NCBI GenBank assembly: GCA_004335835.1
Contig: RWJK01001943.1
Span: 62,001-126,000 of the forward strand
Length of the DNA: 64,000 nucleotides
DNA from: Scenedesmus sp. ARA3
Lineage: Eukaryota > Chlorophyta > Chlorophyceae > Sphaeropleales > Scenedesmaceae
Reading direction: 5' to 3'
This document shows, piece by piece, positions 45,067 through 57,535 of this stretch. Position 1 is the first letter of the stretch; each line of letters begins with the position of its first letter. Below the pieces are notes generated by a model. It was not told where the DNA came from. It searched no databases and saw only the letters and a list, made by a program, of their open reading frames with translations. The position numbers were made by a program, and so were the translations under genes.

Positions 45067-45818
45067 GGCTCGCTTGGGTGCACCAGTGCAGCTGGAAGAC
45101 TGGTTGGGAACTGCTGGTTGGGTATGCTGCTAGAAACTGTCAACCAGCATCACTGCATGTGCAAGGATACATGACGGCACAAGGTAAGCGCAATGAGCAG
45201 CTACCGTCGCCGTTAAGAGTTGTGTAATAACTGTATAACGAGATGTAGCGGATGCGGTGCTGTGTTGGCGGTTGTGCATGCACAGCTACTCTCGGCTCAC
45301 CAGTGCATCCCCGCCTCCTTTGCAGCTGTAGCAGCAGGAGACCAGAGCAGCCGTTGACAGTAGGATACGCTACTTCGATGCTTGGAAAGGCCTCTTGCTC
45401 TCACACGGGGAGTGATGGCACGCTGCAATTGAAGACTCCCGCGCTGCAGGCTGGCCCAGCCTTCGGATGCGGCTTGGCACTCAATAAAAACCCTCTACAA
45501 AGGTTGAAAGGGGCATCCTAAATGAGTTTTGCATCTTCATGCATGGCAATCGCACACAGGACCTGGAAACACCGTCATTGTCACACAACCCTGTCACTTT
45601 CACGACCTGCAGCGATCCTTGCATGAGGTCGTGCATGCACTGTACGTTTGTCCTGGGGCTGCGCAAAGAAAGTCAAGATGAGGGTCTGCAGCGCAGCAGG
45701 CCATACTCATGATGTTCTCACAGTGCACTTCTGTACCCCCTACTGTTGTGGCCCTCGGCACCACCTCATTGTAGCACAGATGCCTTTCACAACGCAATAA
45801 CACGCTACGTGACGAATA
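45067..45818. promoter_or_regulatory. Divergent upstream region, Ser-rich gene (-) and ABCA (+)
   Basis: 752 bases between start codons, presumed to hold both promoters and 5' UTRs. Short open frames on both strands without motifs. Confidence 0.5.
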
Positions 45819-47124
45819 ATGGCAGCCAACAAGGGCCTCACGCTGCGACAGTTTGTCGCAGTGCTGCACAAGAACTTCATCCTACAGACGCGCGGGCGCC
45901 GCAGCGTGCTGGGCAGTGGCTGGGGTGCAGTGCTGCTGCAGATCCTGCTGCCAGTGGCCTTCTTCAGCCTCATGTGCATCCCCAAGTACTACATCCAGCC
46001 CTATGAGCACCCAGCCTTCCTGCAGCCCCAGGAGTATGACGTGGACACCAAGTGGTGGGCGGGTGCAAGCCCTTACGAAGGTGCGCCACACCAGCAGCAG
46101 AACAGGTGTAGCTGAGTGCAGGACAGGTGTACAGCATCAACAGGCAGCCCGGTGTTCAGTGTTTTGGCTGCCACTTACACCCATCCAACGCATTCCTGCC
46201 TTAGCGAATGCATGCAATGCACCACGCACAGCAGCTGAGAACAGGGCCTGCAGCAGAACCAGCAGCAGCAGCTGCAACACAGCACAGTTGTTGTTGCGGA
46301 CCAGCAACAGGCTGAAAGTATGCATGTAGGCTATTCACTCATGCCTGCTTCCACACCATGCTGTGCGTTGCAACCGCCCCATATGGCATGCATGCAGGCC
46401 CAGCCCTATCTGCGGGCAACAACGCGCGCATCGTGTTTGTGCCAGACACGCCTGCAGTGGCCTCCCTGGCGAGCCGTGTGGCCATGGCAGTGTCATGCCC
46501 TGCAGAGCCCTACAAGCGCATCTGCAGTCCTGCAAGCATCACCACCTTCGCATGCATGTTTGGTGTGGGCCAAGCTCCTGCAAGCTGCCAGGTGCGAGTG
46601 CAGCACCACAGCGCAGCTGTAGGTGTGGCGAACAAGCAGCAGCACTGCGGATTGCAGGCGCCGGCAGTGCAGCTTGTCTTGATGCCAGTAATGCTCGACT
46701 GGCCACACATGCCAGTATGCAGCAACAGAGACAGCAGCAGTGCATCAAGTTTGTGCGGCAGCTGCTTGCCAGTCCAGTAGCTCCATGCGCAGCAGCTCCC
46801 TCACCCGACACTGCTCATCTCCGCCCCGCTGTCTGGCCTGCAGAACAGCACCGCCTGCATGACCACCCCGGCCTGCTACCAGGCTGCGCTGTCCAGCCAC
46901 CTGCGGCTGCTGCCTGATGAGGAGGCGGCGCTGCAGCTGCTGCGGGAGCAGCCCGGCTCGGTGGACGCTGTGGTGGTGTTCCCTGAGGCACTTGCAGCGG
47001 CCAAAGCCGCCAAAGCAGCAGCGGCAGCAGCAGCAGCAGCAGGGGATGGAGCAGGAGGAACCCGTGTCCCCTCTGCCAGCAAGCGCAGCAGAAGGCAGAT
47101 GGCAGCAGCAGATCATGTGGGACA

Positions 47125-47180
<56 letters not shown>

Positions 47181-47363
47181 CGCCAACTGCTGCGGAGTCA
47201 GGCAGCTTGGGCTGTGGCACCCCCGGCAATGCTGATGGTGATGGGCTGCTGCTCGACTACGTCATCCGCATGAATGGCAGCGATGTGCCGCCCACGCAAC
47301 TGCTGCAGGACCTGTTTGACGTGTCGCCAGGCATCATGCCACTGCCTGGGAACCTGCTGTGGT

Positions 47364-47395
<32 letters not shown>

Positions 47396-49937
47396 CTTGC
47401 AGGAGCACAGGATAGGCATGGCAGCGGTTTGGAGAATACAGGAAGTGCAACAATCTGGTGAATGCTGTAATGCACATGCTGCTCTGGGCTGCACCGCCTG
47501 CCGCTTTGCACAGCGCTGCTTGCTGCACGTGTACAATGCTGAAGCCACCATTCAAGGTACGCTGCTTGCTGCTGCGGCGCTTTTGGTACTTGTCCCACTT
47601 TTGCCCACCCACACACCCGCCCACCCCTGCTGCGCTTTTGCTTTCTTCTTCCATCTGATTGCTGCCATTCTTGCCCCACAATGCACCCACAGGGAGTACC
47701 GCCGCTACTGGTTCTTCCTCAACCTGCAGCTGGCCATTGACAGGGCGCTGCTGGGTGGGCAGCAGTCCAACGCCAGCCTGCCTGCAGGCCTCACCCTCAA
47801 GCTGAAGCCCTTTCCCTGGCCCGCCAAGCAGGAGGACATCGGCGCAGCTTCTGCAGCCGCGCTGCTGAACCTGCTGCTGGTGTATGCGTTCATGGCGCCC
47901 ACGCGGGCGGTGGTGGGCAGCATTGTGAGGGAGAAGGAGCTGCGGCTGCGGGAGGGCATGCGCATCCTGGGGCTGTCGGTGGGTGCGGCTGGGCACTGAT
48001 GCATATTAGACATGTAACTAGAGGGGTTCTGCCGCATGGTGCAGGCACATATGTGTTGCAATGTATGCTGTATGCTAGGCGGGCATCTCCTGGGGCTGTC
48101 GGTGGGTGGCGCCGGGCAGCTCCAGTTTTACTATGATATCATCAGGAGTGCTCTACTGCGCTGTGCTGTCACCACCCTGTGCTGTCTGGGCATGCATGCT
48201 TGACGCCAGGGCGGCAGTGAACACGCATAGCAACGCAGGCTTTTGTGACTGATCATGCGGTGGTCATTACCTGCACCATGCCTGACGCCGCAGCAGCTGA
48301 TGCTGGCAGCATCCATACATAACATAACATTTGCCGGCTGCGCCGCATGTCGTAAACACAGCTTACACCTGGTGCCCCTGCAGGAGGCGGCCTACTGGGC
48401 CTCGTGGTCGCTCACGCACTGGCTCACCCTGGCAGCCTCAGGCCTGCTGTGTGCCCTGGTGGGGGCCTACCCCTTCAGGCACTCCAGCCTGGCCCTCATG
48501 ACGGCCTTCTACTGGCTCTTCAGCGCAGCACTCATCTCCTTCTCGTACTTCCTGAGCACGCTGTTCACTGCCTCGCGCGTGGCCGGCACTGCCACACAGT
48601 TTGTGTATGCGCTGTCGATGATCCCAGGGTGAGCAGCGGTGCTGGCAGCTGCACTGCTGATTGGGGGGTGCACTGCTCACTGGGCTGGGGTGCAGAAGGA
48701 CTGAGCAGTACATCCATGCATCAGCGTAGTTTATTGTCTTCTGCTTCAACTTCTGCAGCGGCTCAAGTGCAGCAAGCAAGCCTTGCTGCAGCATGAGAAG
48801 GTCAGACCATCGCAAACCACAATGGCTCCATTTTTTTTATTGCACTGGCAGCTTTCATGGCTGTCACATATTGCGCTTGCGTTCTGCGCCGCACCTTGCA
48901 GGTTCCTGCTGCCTTTCGTGCGGCCCTATGGCGGCATCAGCTGGTACCTTGCCTGCCTGTCGCCCACCTCAGCAGCATCGCTGATGGCAGCAGCGCTGCT
49001 CAACTGGGAGCGCGTGGCAGCAGGCGTCACGCTGCAGACGCTGTGGCTGCCAGTCACGCAGGGCAGCAGCTTCTGTGTCGGCAGCGTGCTGCTGCTGCTG
49101 GCAGCAGATGTGCTGTTGTTTGCTGCGCTGACGTGGTACAGTGACAAGGTGCGTGATGCTGCAAAGCGCTGGACGCTGCTACTGCTGCTGTTCCACCATG
49201 CCGTTCTATGGTGCTGCGTATGTGCATGTATTTCAGGTCCGGGGTGGGCCAGCTGTCTGCGGCATCCATGACCCTAAAGAGTTTTGTGTCCTGTTTAACT
49301 ATGTGAGGGCAGGCGCACATGCCTGCTGTTCATCCTCAAGGCTGCGGCTGCTGCTGGCAATCCTCAATGCTAGGCCGCACACCTGTGATGTGCCTGCAGG
49401 CGATGCCTACATCATACGGCCAGGTGCTGCCACCCTGGTTCTTCCTGCTGCCATCATACTGGCGCTCAAGGAGCAGCAGCAGCAAGCACAGCAGCCCAAA
49501 AGGCAGGAGCAGCAAGCATAGCTTGTCGGCCATGCCATTGCTGCACAACTCCTGCAATGGGAATGTGGAGCATGAGCAGCCAGACACAAGCAGCAGCAGC
49601 TCACCTTATGTTGACATCGTTGGGCTGCGCCGCACATTCACCAACACTGATGGCAGCACGCGTGTGGCGGTTGAGGGTTTAAACATGCAGATGTCAGCAG
49701 GGCGCATCACAGCACTGCTGGGACACAACGGCGCAGGAAAGACCACCACCATACACATGCTCACAGGTGAGGGCAGCAGCAGCAGCGGCCATGCTTGGTC
49801 AGCAGCAATGCGACCCTCGACAGCAGCAGGCAGTGCACTGGCATTTGTTGCTGCATATAATTTGCAGGCATAAAAGTCTTGTGTGGCTGCATGCAGGTGG
49901 CCGGGGCTCGTGGACAGCAGGGTGCTGCTGCGTGTCA

Positions 49938-49974
<37 letters not shown>

Positions 49975-52900
49975 GCAGGCATGTTGCAGCCGACTGCTGG
50001 CACTGCTTACATCGCTGGCCATGACATCACCACCAGCATGGCAGCAATTCGACGCAGCTTGGGCATCTGCCCGCAGGTGCGGCGCACAGCATGTGGCATG
50101 CATGGGGCCAGCGATTTTGGCACCCGCTGGAGCATCAACATGGCACAGCCTGCTCGCATCCTGCAAATGCTACCCAGGTACAAGTGCACACCATTGGCAG
50201 CATCATGCTGCTCAGCATGCTTTAGGTTCACGCGCTTCACTCACGCAGACCCGCGCATGCACAGTCCACAACTTCTTGCCATTGCATGCTGCTGTTGTGC
50301 CACGTGTGCTGTGTTGCGCCAGTTTGATATCCTGTGGCCGGATATCAGCGTGCGGGAGCACCTGGTGCTGTATGCGGTCATCAAGGGCGCCAGCTGGGCT
50401 GAGGCGGGCGGCGTGGCAGAGCAGGCGGCAGCAGAGGTACGGCTGCAGCACTGGTTGATATCATGCCGCATGCTTGGAAAGGGGGTTGCAGACTTGTGAT
50501 ATCACATCACGGTCGTGTGAAGTGCAAAGTATATGCTGCATGCTCAAGAGCTGCCTCATCCATGCTTGGCGGTTAAAATCAGCATGCCCCAAAGCTCAGC
50601 TGATGTGTGCTTGCATTTTTTGCGCCTCTCACAATCTGTGTGCTGCACTTTTTGCTACTTTCGCGCATGCTGCTGCTGCTGCTGCTGCTGCTGCAGGTGG
50701 GCCTGTCTGACAAGCTGCAGAGCTTGGCTGGGGAGCTGTCAGGGGGCCAGCGCCGCAAGCTGTCAGTGGCCATCGCCTTCCTGGGCAACCCAGCAGGTGC
50801 GCGGCATTTATTTGCGCTGCCGCTGGCATTCTCCAAAAGAGCAATCCCTGGTTGACTGCGCCAGCTCAAATTGCCGCACATGCTTGCCACAAAGTTGCTG
50901 CGTTCACAACATGCATCATGCTATGATATGCAGAGGACATGCCGATGACCGGCCCTGCATTTCTATGACAGCTGCCTAAGGTGCTGTCCGGCTGCTCAGT
51001 CACTGTCCTGTGCCCTCACCTGCTGCTCACTCGTTTGTTCAACTGTTGCCCCCCTCCCCTCAGTGGTGTTCCTTGACGAGCCCAGCAGCGGCATGGACCC
51101 ATACAGCAGGCGCGCCACATGGGACGTCATCCGCCGCAGGTGGGTTCGGCACAGCCCCATCACACCCTGCAGCAGCACTGCTGCGCTGTTTGTTTGTGCA
51201 GCTGCAAAGCTGGTGACAATGTGCACCCTCCCCTTGCTGTGCTTGTTTTACGCTGCACCGCACCTGTTGTTTACCCCTGTCTGCTCCCCGCAGGCGCCAC
51301 AGCTCTGTGATTGTGCTGACCACGCACAGCATGGAGGAGGCCGACCTGCTGGCTGATGACATACACATCCTGGCTGAGGGCCGCCTGGTGGCATCAGGCA
51401 GCAGCCTCAGCCTCAAGGCAGCCTACGGAGTGGGATACACCCTCACAGCAGTGATGCAGAAGCAGCAGCAAGGGCAGCCGGGGCTGAAGCATGGTGCTGG
51501 TAGCAGTGCCAGCGTAGCTAGCGCGACCAGCACTGGTGCTTCGCCCGGCAGTGCAGCTGCGCTGCAGCATCAGCGTGCACACAGCTACTCATCATCGTCA
51601 CTGGCTGGCCTGCAGCAGCAGCAGCAGCTGTCAGCGGCAGCAGAGGGCCTGCTGCAACTGGTGCAGGCGCACGTGCCGGCTGCTGCGCTGCTGAGTGCTG
51701 CTGGTGCTGAGGTGTCTGTGCGGCTGCCGAAGGATACTGCGGCCGCATTTCCGGCTGCGCTGCGGGCGCTGGATGCTGCTGCTGGCGAGCTGGGGGTGGC
51801 TAGCTACGGGCTGTCTGTCACAACGCTTGAGGAGGTGAGCCTGCCATGTATTGTATCACAGCCAACAGCTGCTGCGTTGCTGCTAAGCATCACACTTGCT
51901 GGCTGCTGGCTGCTGGCTGCTGGCTGCTGGCTGTGACAGTATGCAACAGCAGGATGCATGGCAGCCGGCAGCGTGTCTGCTATCGCGCAACAGGAATAGT
52001 GCAGGCGCATGCAGCACCTGGAGCACTGTATGAGAGGGAGAGGGAAGTTACATGTGGGTCCTGACATCAAGTATGATCCCACACAACCAGATATTGCCTT
52101 GTTGCTTGGCTGGCTGCATGTGTGCAGGTGTTCCTGGCTATTGCAGACCAGGCAGTGCCGCTGCACACACCAGCACACACGAGCAGCAGCAGCAGCACCA
52201 CTGACGCAGGCAGCGGCAGGCCGTCCCCTGTTGCTGGCAGATTTCAAAGCACCCCTGGGGAAGGTGCTGCAGCTGCAGCCGCTGCCGCTGGCCCTGCTGA
52301 TGCTGGCAACGGTCTCGTGCACGGTGCTGCGCTGTATTGGCAGCAGTTCAGGGCGCTGTTCGTCAAGAGGATGCTGAGTGCCAGGTGCGCACAACAGCTA
52401 GCCGCAGTGTTGTGCAGACCTGAGCCGGCTCAAAGCCACGTCAACAAGCCTCCGTTTATCCTGCCACAACTTGGTGTTGCTATTGTGCCTGCTGCTGCTG
52501 CTGCTGCAGGCGTGACCGCCTGGCAGTCATCACGCAGCTGCTGGTGCCGCTGCTGCTGGTGCTGCTGGCCATGGCCGTGTCCAGCCTGCAGACCACCACC
52601 CCTCAGCCGCCGCCGCTGCCCTTCACGCGCAAGCACTGCCTGATGGGCAGCCCTGCGCTGCTGGCTGCTGCGCCCTCTGTGCGGCAGCAGGTGGAGTTCA
52701 GGGGCTTCATGGACGGCTACCCGAGGTGGGTGTGCTGAGGTGTGGTGTGCTGCAGCCGCGCTGCTTTGTGATATCAGGAAAGCCAGCCATGCCATGCTCT
52801 TGCTGCCATAGCTCTGCCTTGTTTGGCCATGAACTCCGGCTGCTCATGATGCCGCTGGCAGGATTGTAGAACTGTACAAAACCCAGTGTGTGTTACCGCT

Positions 52901-55900
52901 GACACCGGAGTCGCCTTCATAACCGTTCCAGTGTTCGCGATTAATAACTGGCTGCACTGCCACTGCGCTTCCTGCGGCTGCAGGTCTCAGATAGTGGACA
53001 CGCAGTACACGCAGCTCTACCGCGGCAGCAGCGGCCCGCCGCTCAACCTCACCCTGGAGGGCCAGCTGCTGGCACAGTGGGACTCCGGCAGCCCCCATTA
53101 TGATGCAGTCTACTTCCACAGCATGCCACCCCTGGATCAGCTGCTGAGCAGCCTGCAGGGCAGCCCGGTTATAACGCTGCTGGTGAACCAGTCTGCAGTA
53201 AGTGGGCTGCCTGCCGCGCTGAACCAAGCCACCACTGCGCTGCTGCGGGTGATGGTGGCAGCAGGCGGCGCGCGCAAAAGCGGGTTCGGCAACTCCAGCA
53301 GCAGTGCACACCCAAACAACTACAGCAGTCAGCAGGCGCATTTGGGTGCACCAGGGATAGCGTCAGCTATGCAAGGTCCACCAGACCCCGCAGCAGCAGG
53401 CGGTGGTGGGGGTCATCTGCCGTCCTGCCTGCCAGACATCCGAGTGGCCAGTGCGCCACTGCCGCTGCTGTCAGGGGAGGCCGCTGAGCGAGTGCGGCAG
53501 GATGCTGGGGCGCTGATGCTGGTGCTGTGCATGACCATGGCGGCCAGCGTGCTGTCTGCCTCGTTTGTGGTGTTCCTGGTCAGGTGAGGGCTGGGTGAGC
53601 TGGACTAGTTTCAGCTGCAGGAGTCTTGCGGCTCCATACATTAAAGTATGCGCTTGCGTGCAGTGCAGAGGGCAGATTCAGCAACTCATCATGCGCAAGC
53701 TGTGCAGTGCGGCACAACTTACAAACACAGCACCCCAGCAAATCACCAATGCACCTGTGTAACAGGATGTGGAAGCGCATGCAGGGCAAGGCCTACAATC
53801 AACTCACCAGACGCCTGCTTCACGCTCTGCCACGTGTGTGCCCCCTGCAGGGAGCAAGAGAACAACTCGAAGCACCTGCAGATGGTCTCTGGCGCGCCAC
53901 CCACCGCCTTCTGGCTGTCCAACTTTGCATGGGACCTGCTGAACTTCAGCCTGCCAGCAGCAGGCATCCTGGGCCTGGTGGCCTGGTACAACCAGCCGCA
54001 GCTGGCAGGGCCCCGCCTGGCGGCGCTGGCGGTGCTGCTGGCGGCCTTCTCCGGCGCGGGGCTCACGCTCACATACCTGTGCCACTCTATGTTCAAGGTG
54101 AGCTGCTGGTGGTGCCCAGGCATATGCCTGGCTCCTGTAATGATGAGCTTGCTTTTGCTGTAGCCAGGCGTGCGATGGCATCGGCAGCATTACCTTGGAC
54201 ATGATGGCAGTCCATTTCAACAGTAAAATTGCACGCGTGTGTTGTGCAGAGACAGAGGCAGAAATGCGACAGTGCAATGTGCGCACTGCACACCTGCCTA
54301 CATGCATGCTGTGCATGCACACATTGCATCAGTGCCAACAACTATAGACAGCGCTCCATCGACCCTCCTGTCAATTATAGTTGCCTCTACCTCATTCCAC
54401 CCGCCTCTCTCAACCTCAAACCTCGCCCCAAATAGGACGAGATGAAGGCGCTGCAGCGGCTCAACACGGCCTACTTCCTCAGCGGCTACCTGGGATTCAC
54501 CGCCACCTGGCTGCTGGGCTTGATTGCACGCATCCTGGGCAAGCAGGCGCTGGCGGCAGCCACGGCGCAGCTCAAGGGCCTGCTGCGCTGGCTGTCGCCG
54601 CACTACTGCTTCGCGCAGGGGCTGTACGACATCACCAGCACCTACCAAGGATCGGGTGAGCGGCATGGCTGCGGCAGCCATTCAGGGCGTTGTGGCAGTG
54701 CCCTTGTGTGCTGTGTGTGTAGCACGTGATGTGCAGGGTGGCCCACAGCAGCTGGCAACTGCAGCATACCAGGCACGAGGGTATGTACTTGCACGCATGC
54801 ACGCGGCTCTGCGCTCTCATGCGTCACTTGTGCACTGTCCGCCTCCTGCTGCAGGCGGCCTGCCTGTGCCTGGCCTGCAGCCGCGTGGCCCCAGCAACCC
54901 CTTCGCGTTTGAGGTGCTGGGCGTGGCAGTGCTGCACCTGCTGGGCCAGACGCTGCTGTTTGGCTCTGCTGTGCTGCTGCTGGAGGTGGGGCTGCTGCAG
55001 CTGCTGCGGCCAGCCTGGCAGCGCATTGCGGGTGGCCAGCGGCGGCAGCAGCAGCAGCACGGCGGTCGGCACGCAGCAGCTGCTGCTGGCGGTGGTGGCA
55101 GTAGCGCAGAGGCTGCAGCAGGTGCAGCAGGTGCAGCGCGGGGCCATGAGCGTGAGCCGCTGCTGCAACAGGCAGAGGAGGGCCGGGCTGGTGGAGCAGC
55201 TTCGCAGCTGGACAAGCAGCAGCTGGGAGCTGTGGATGGTGCTGTGGACGATGACGTGGCTGCTGAGCGGCAGGCAGTTGAGGCAGCAGAGGACGTGGAT
55301 GAAGCACTGGTGAGCGATAAGGCAGTGTGCGTGTGTGAGTTGTGTGCATGTTTGTGATCTCGGCTGGCTGGAATTCTGTTGGCATTGATGGTGCTGTGGT
55401 CGAATGCTGCAGGCAAGCAGCTCGCTGCATGGCATGCGGTAGAAATAGCCACGTGTGGCACCAATGCAGGGCAGGACATACCAATATCTTGTTGATCCCA
55501 TCAACTAGCACACTTGATGTCCTGCTGAGGTTTGAAGCGTTGCAAAATGCAATCATGTGTCTGCCACCTGCAGGTGCTGCTGGATGGCATCACGAAGTCG
55601 TACCAGCAGGGCTACGGCCTGCCTCCAGTGGCTGCTATTTCAGGGCTGTGGCTGCGGGTGTGGCCTGGAGAGTGCTTCGGGCTGCTGGGAGTGAACGGAG
55701 CAGGTGCGCAGCGGTGCCTGGCCACATAACCTATGCTACTGTTGGCTGGGGCAGTGGTGGGTCACTCAATTGTATGCAACTGCAGCGCCTGTATGTTGCA
55801 GCATGTGGTGAAATGGTGACGTGCGTGTCTTGTGTGGCAACGGGGCACCAAACCTGGCAATTACGTCCTGCTGCTGCTGCTGCTGCTGCTGCTGCCGCCA

Positions 55901-57260
55901 ATCCGCAGGCAAGACCACCACCTTCAAAGTGCTCACAGGGGAGGTCGCTCCAGACAGCGGCGATGCAGCAATCGCTGGGCACTCCGTGCTCACTGCGCTT
56001 GCTGCAGCGCGGCGCCGGCTGGGCTACTGCCCCCAGTTTGAGGCGCTGCCTGCTGCACTGACTGGCCGAGAGGTGCTGCACATGTATGCAGCACTGCGGG
56101 GCGTGCAGGGCAGGGCTAGGATTGCTGCAATGGCGCAGCAGCTGCTACAGGAGCTAGGGCTGAGCCAGTATGCTGACACAGTGTGTGGCGCATACAGCGG
56201 TGGTAATAAGCGCAAGCTGAGTGTGGCTGTGGCGCTGGTGGGCGGGCCGCCGCTGGTGCTGCTGGACGAGCCTTCAACAGGCATGGACCCCTCAGCGCGT
56301 CGCTTTCTGTGGAGGGTGCTGCAGGTGCGTACTGTGTGGCGGGTGCAGCACAGAGCATCAGCACTGCTTACGCTTCGCAGGAGGGTGCACCCTGCTCGCC
56401 TGCTGCAGCTGTGTTGGGCAGAAGATTCAGTCTCACAGCAAATTCAGCAACATCAGTGACTTACCTCAGTATACATGCAGCAGACTGTGTGGAGTGCAGC
56501 AGCTCATGTGCATGCACACCTTTTCAGGACTCCAATGCCTGCCCTTCCTCGTTCACCCTCCCTGCCGCCGCAGTCCCAAGTGCTGTGTGGTGGCCGCACC
56601 ATCCTGCTGACCAGCCACAGCATGGAGGAGGTGGAGGCGCTGGCAGGCAGGCTGGCCATCATGGCAGGGGGGGCCGCACGCTGCATCGGCACGCCGCAGC
56701 ACCTCAAGAGCAAGTTTGGGGACGGCTACACACTGGAGCTGCGGATCAGCGCTGGCGCTGCTGCTGCTGCTACTGCTGCTGGTGGCGGTGCTGCTGCTGC
56801 TGGTGGTGATGGTGGCAGGGTGGTAGACGAACATACCCAGAGTACTACCAGTGCTGCAGGTGCTGGGGCGATGGATGGAGATGGTGTGGGGCCACCTGTA
56901 GGTGCAGGTGGCCTGGCGGCAGCAGCAGCAGCAACTGAGGTGGCAGAGCACCATTTCATGGCGGTGATGCCTGGTGCTGCCGTGCTAGAAAAGGAGCCTG
57001 GCCGGCTGCTGCTACGCCTGCCATTGGGCAGCCCAGCCGCAACAAGCAGCAGCAGCAGCACTGAGAACACCAGCGGCGAGCTCAGCAGCAGTGGCGTGCA
57101 GGGAGCTGCGGTAGTGTCTTCCCTGGCGGATGTGTTTGAGGCTGTTGAGGCTTCCCGGGCTGCGCTTGGCATCACAGAGTACTCCCTCAGCCAGAGCAGC
57201 CTTGAGAGGGTGTTCCTGTCCCTGGCAAAGGCTGCATCATGTGCGGCAGACGGAGAGTGA
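45819..57260 (+). CDS. ABCA: Full-size ABC transporter, subfamily A
   Basis: ABCA proteins move or flop lipids across membranes using ATP. Twenty-one exons: 45819-46080, 46398-46591, 46844-47361, 47693-47978, 48384-48628, 48902-49148, 49400-49766, 49979-50076, 50323-50436, 50697-50796, 51064-51139, 51294-51834, 52128-52384, 52510-52725, 52984-53583, 53851-54097, 54436-54655, 54855-55309, 55574-55703, 55909-56324, 56574-57260. They join in phase to 2091 residues, arranged TMD1-NBD1-TMD2-NBD2. NBD1: Walker A GHNGAGKT (692-699), signature [10 protein letters not shown] (791), Walker [14 protein letters not shown] (811). NBD2: GVNGAGKT (1720-1727, split by an intron before the Lys), [10 protein letters not shown] (1820), [13 protein letters not shown] (1840). 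Each TMD opens with one span ([30 protein letters not shown]) and a large loop, the ABCA pattern. Loop 1 carries a run of 17 Ser; the linkers after each NBD are Ala/Gln/Gly-rich. Both ATP sites look intact. The exact substrate is unknown. Confidence 0.95.
47128..47178 (+). repeat. (CAG)17 coding microsatellite (poly-Ser) in ABCA
   Basis: Seventeen perfect units, read in the AGC frame as a run of 17 serines within the first large loop of the transporter. A shorter CAG run follows at once after the exon end (about 47365-47394, in the intron). Confidence 0.97.
49941..49973 (+). repeat. (CTG)11 at an ABCA 3' splice site
   Basis: Eleven CTG units end five bases before the exon at 49979, filling the place of the polypyrimidine tract. 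Similar runs precede the exons at 50697, 52510 and 55909. Confidence 0.93.
51897..51933 (+). repeat. (GGCTGCT)n heptamer run in ABCA intron
   Basis: About five copies of GGCTGCT directly after the exon ending at 51834 (63 bases in). Same heptamer as in the GST intron at 24077-24100 in the transcribed sense. Confidence 0.9.
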
Positions 57261-57530
57261 GCTATGCAACCACCTGGTGGCTTCATGTGTTTTGCGCATT
57301 TATATGTGGTTGCCATTCTGCTAGTCAGCAAAGTCCACCGCTTGTGGACCTGCTGCATGAGCAACTAATATAGCACATATGGTGGGGCCTTACCAATATG
57401 CTGTGTTTGAGCTGAATGGTTTGCTGCAGGCATGCTTGCGCAGAGCGCACTGTTACAGTTTGTTTCCTGTTGCTTGACACTTTGGGTTGACAGACTCTTG
57501 GGTTGACAGACTTTCGGAAAATATTCTCCA

Positions 57531-57535
57531 TGTAA
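57531..57535 (+). promoter_or_regulatory. Putative TGTAA polyadenylation signal
   Basis: 270 bases after the ABCA stop codon. Confidence 0.5.
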
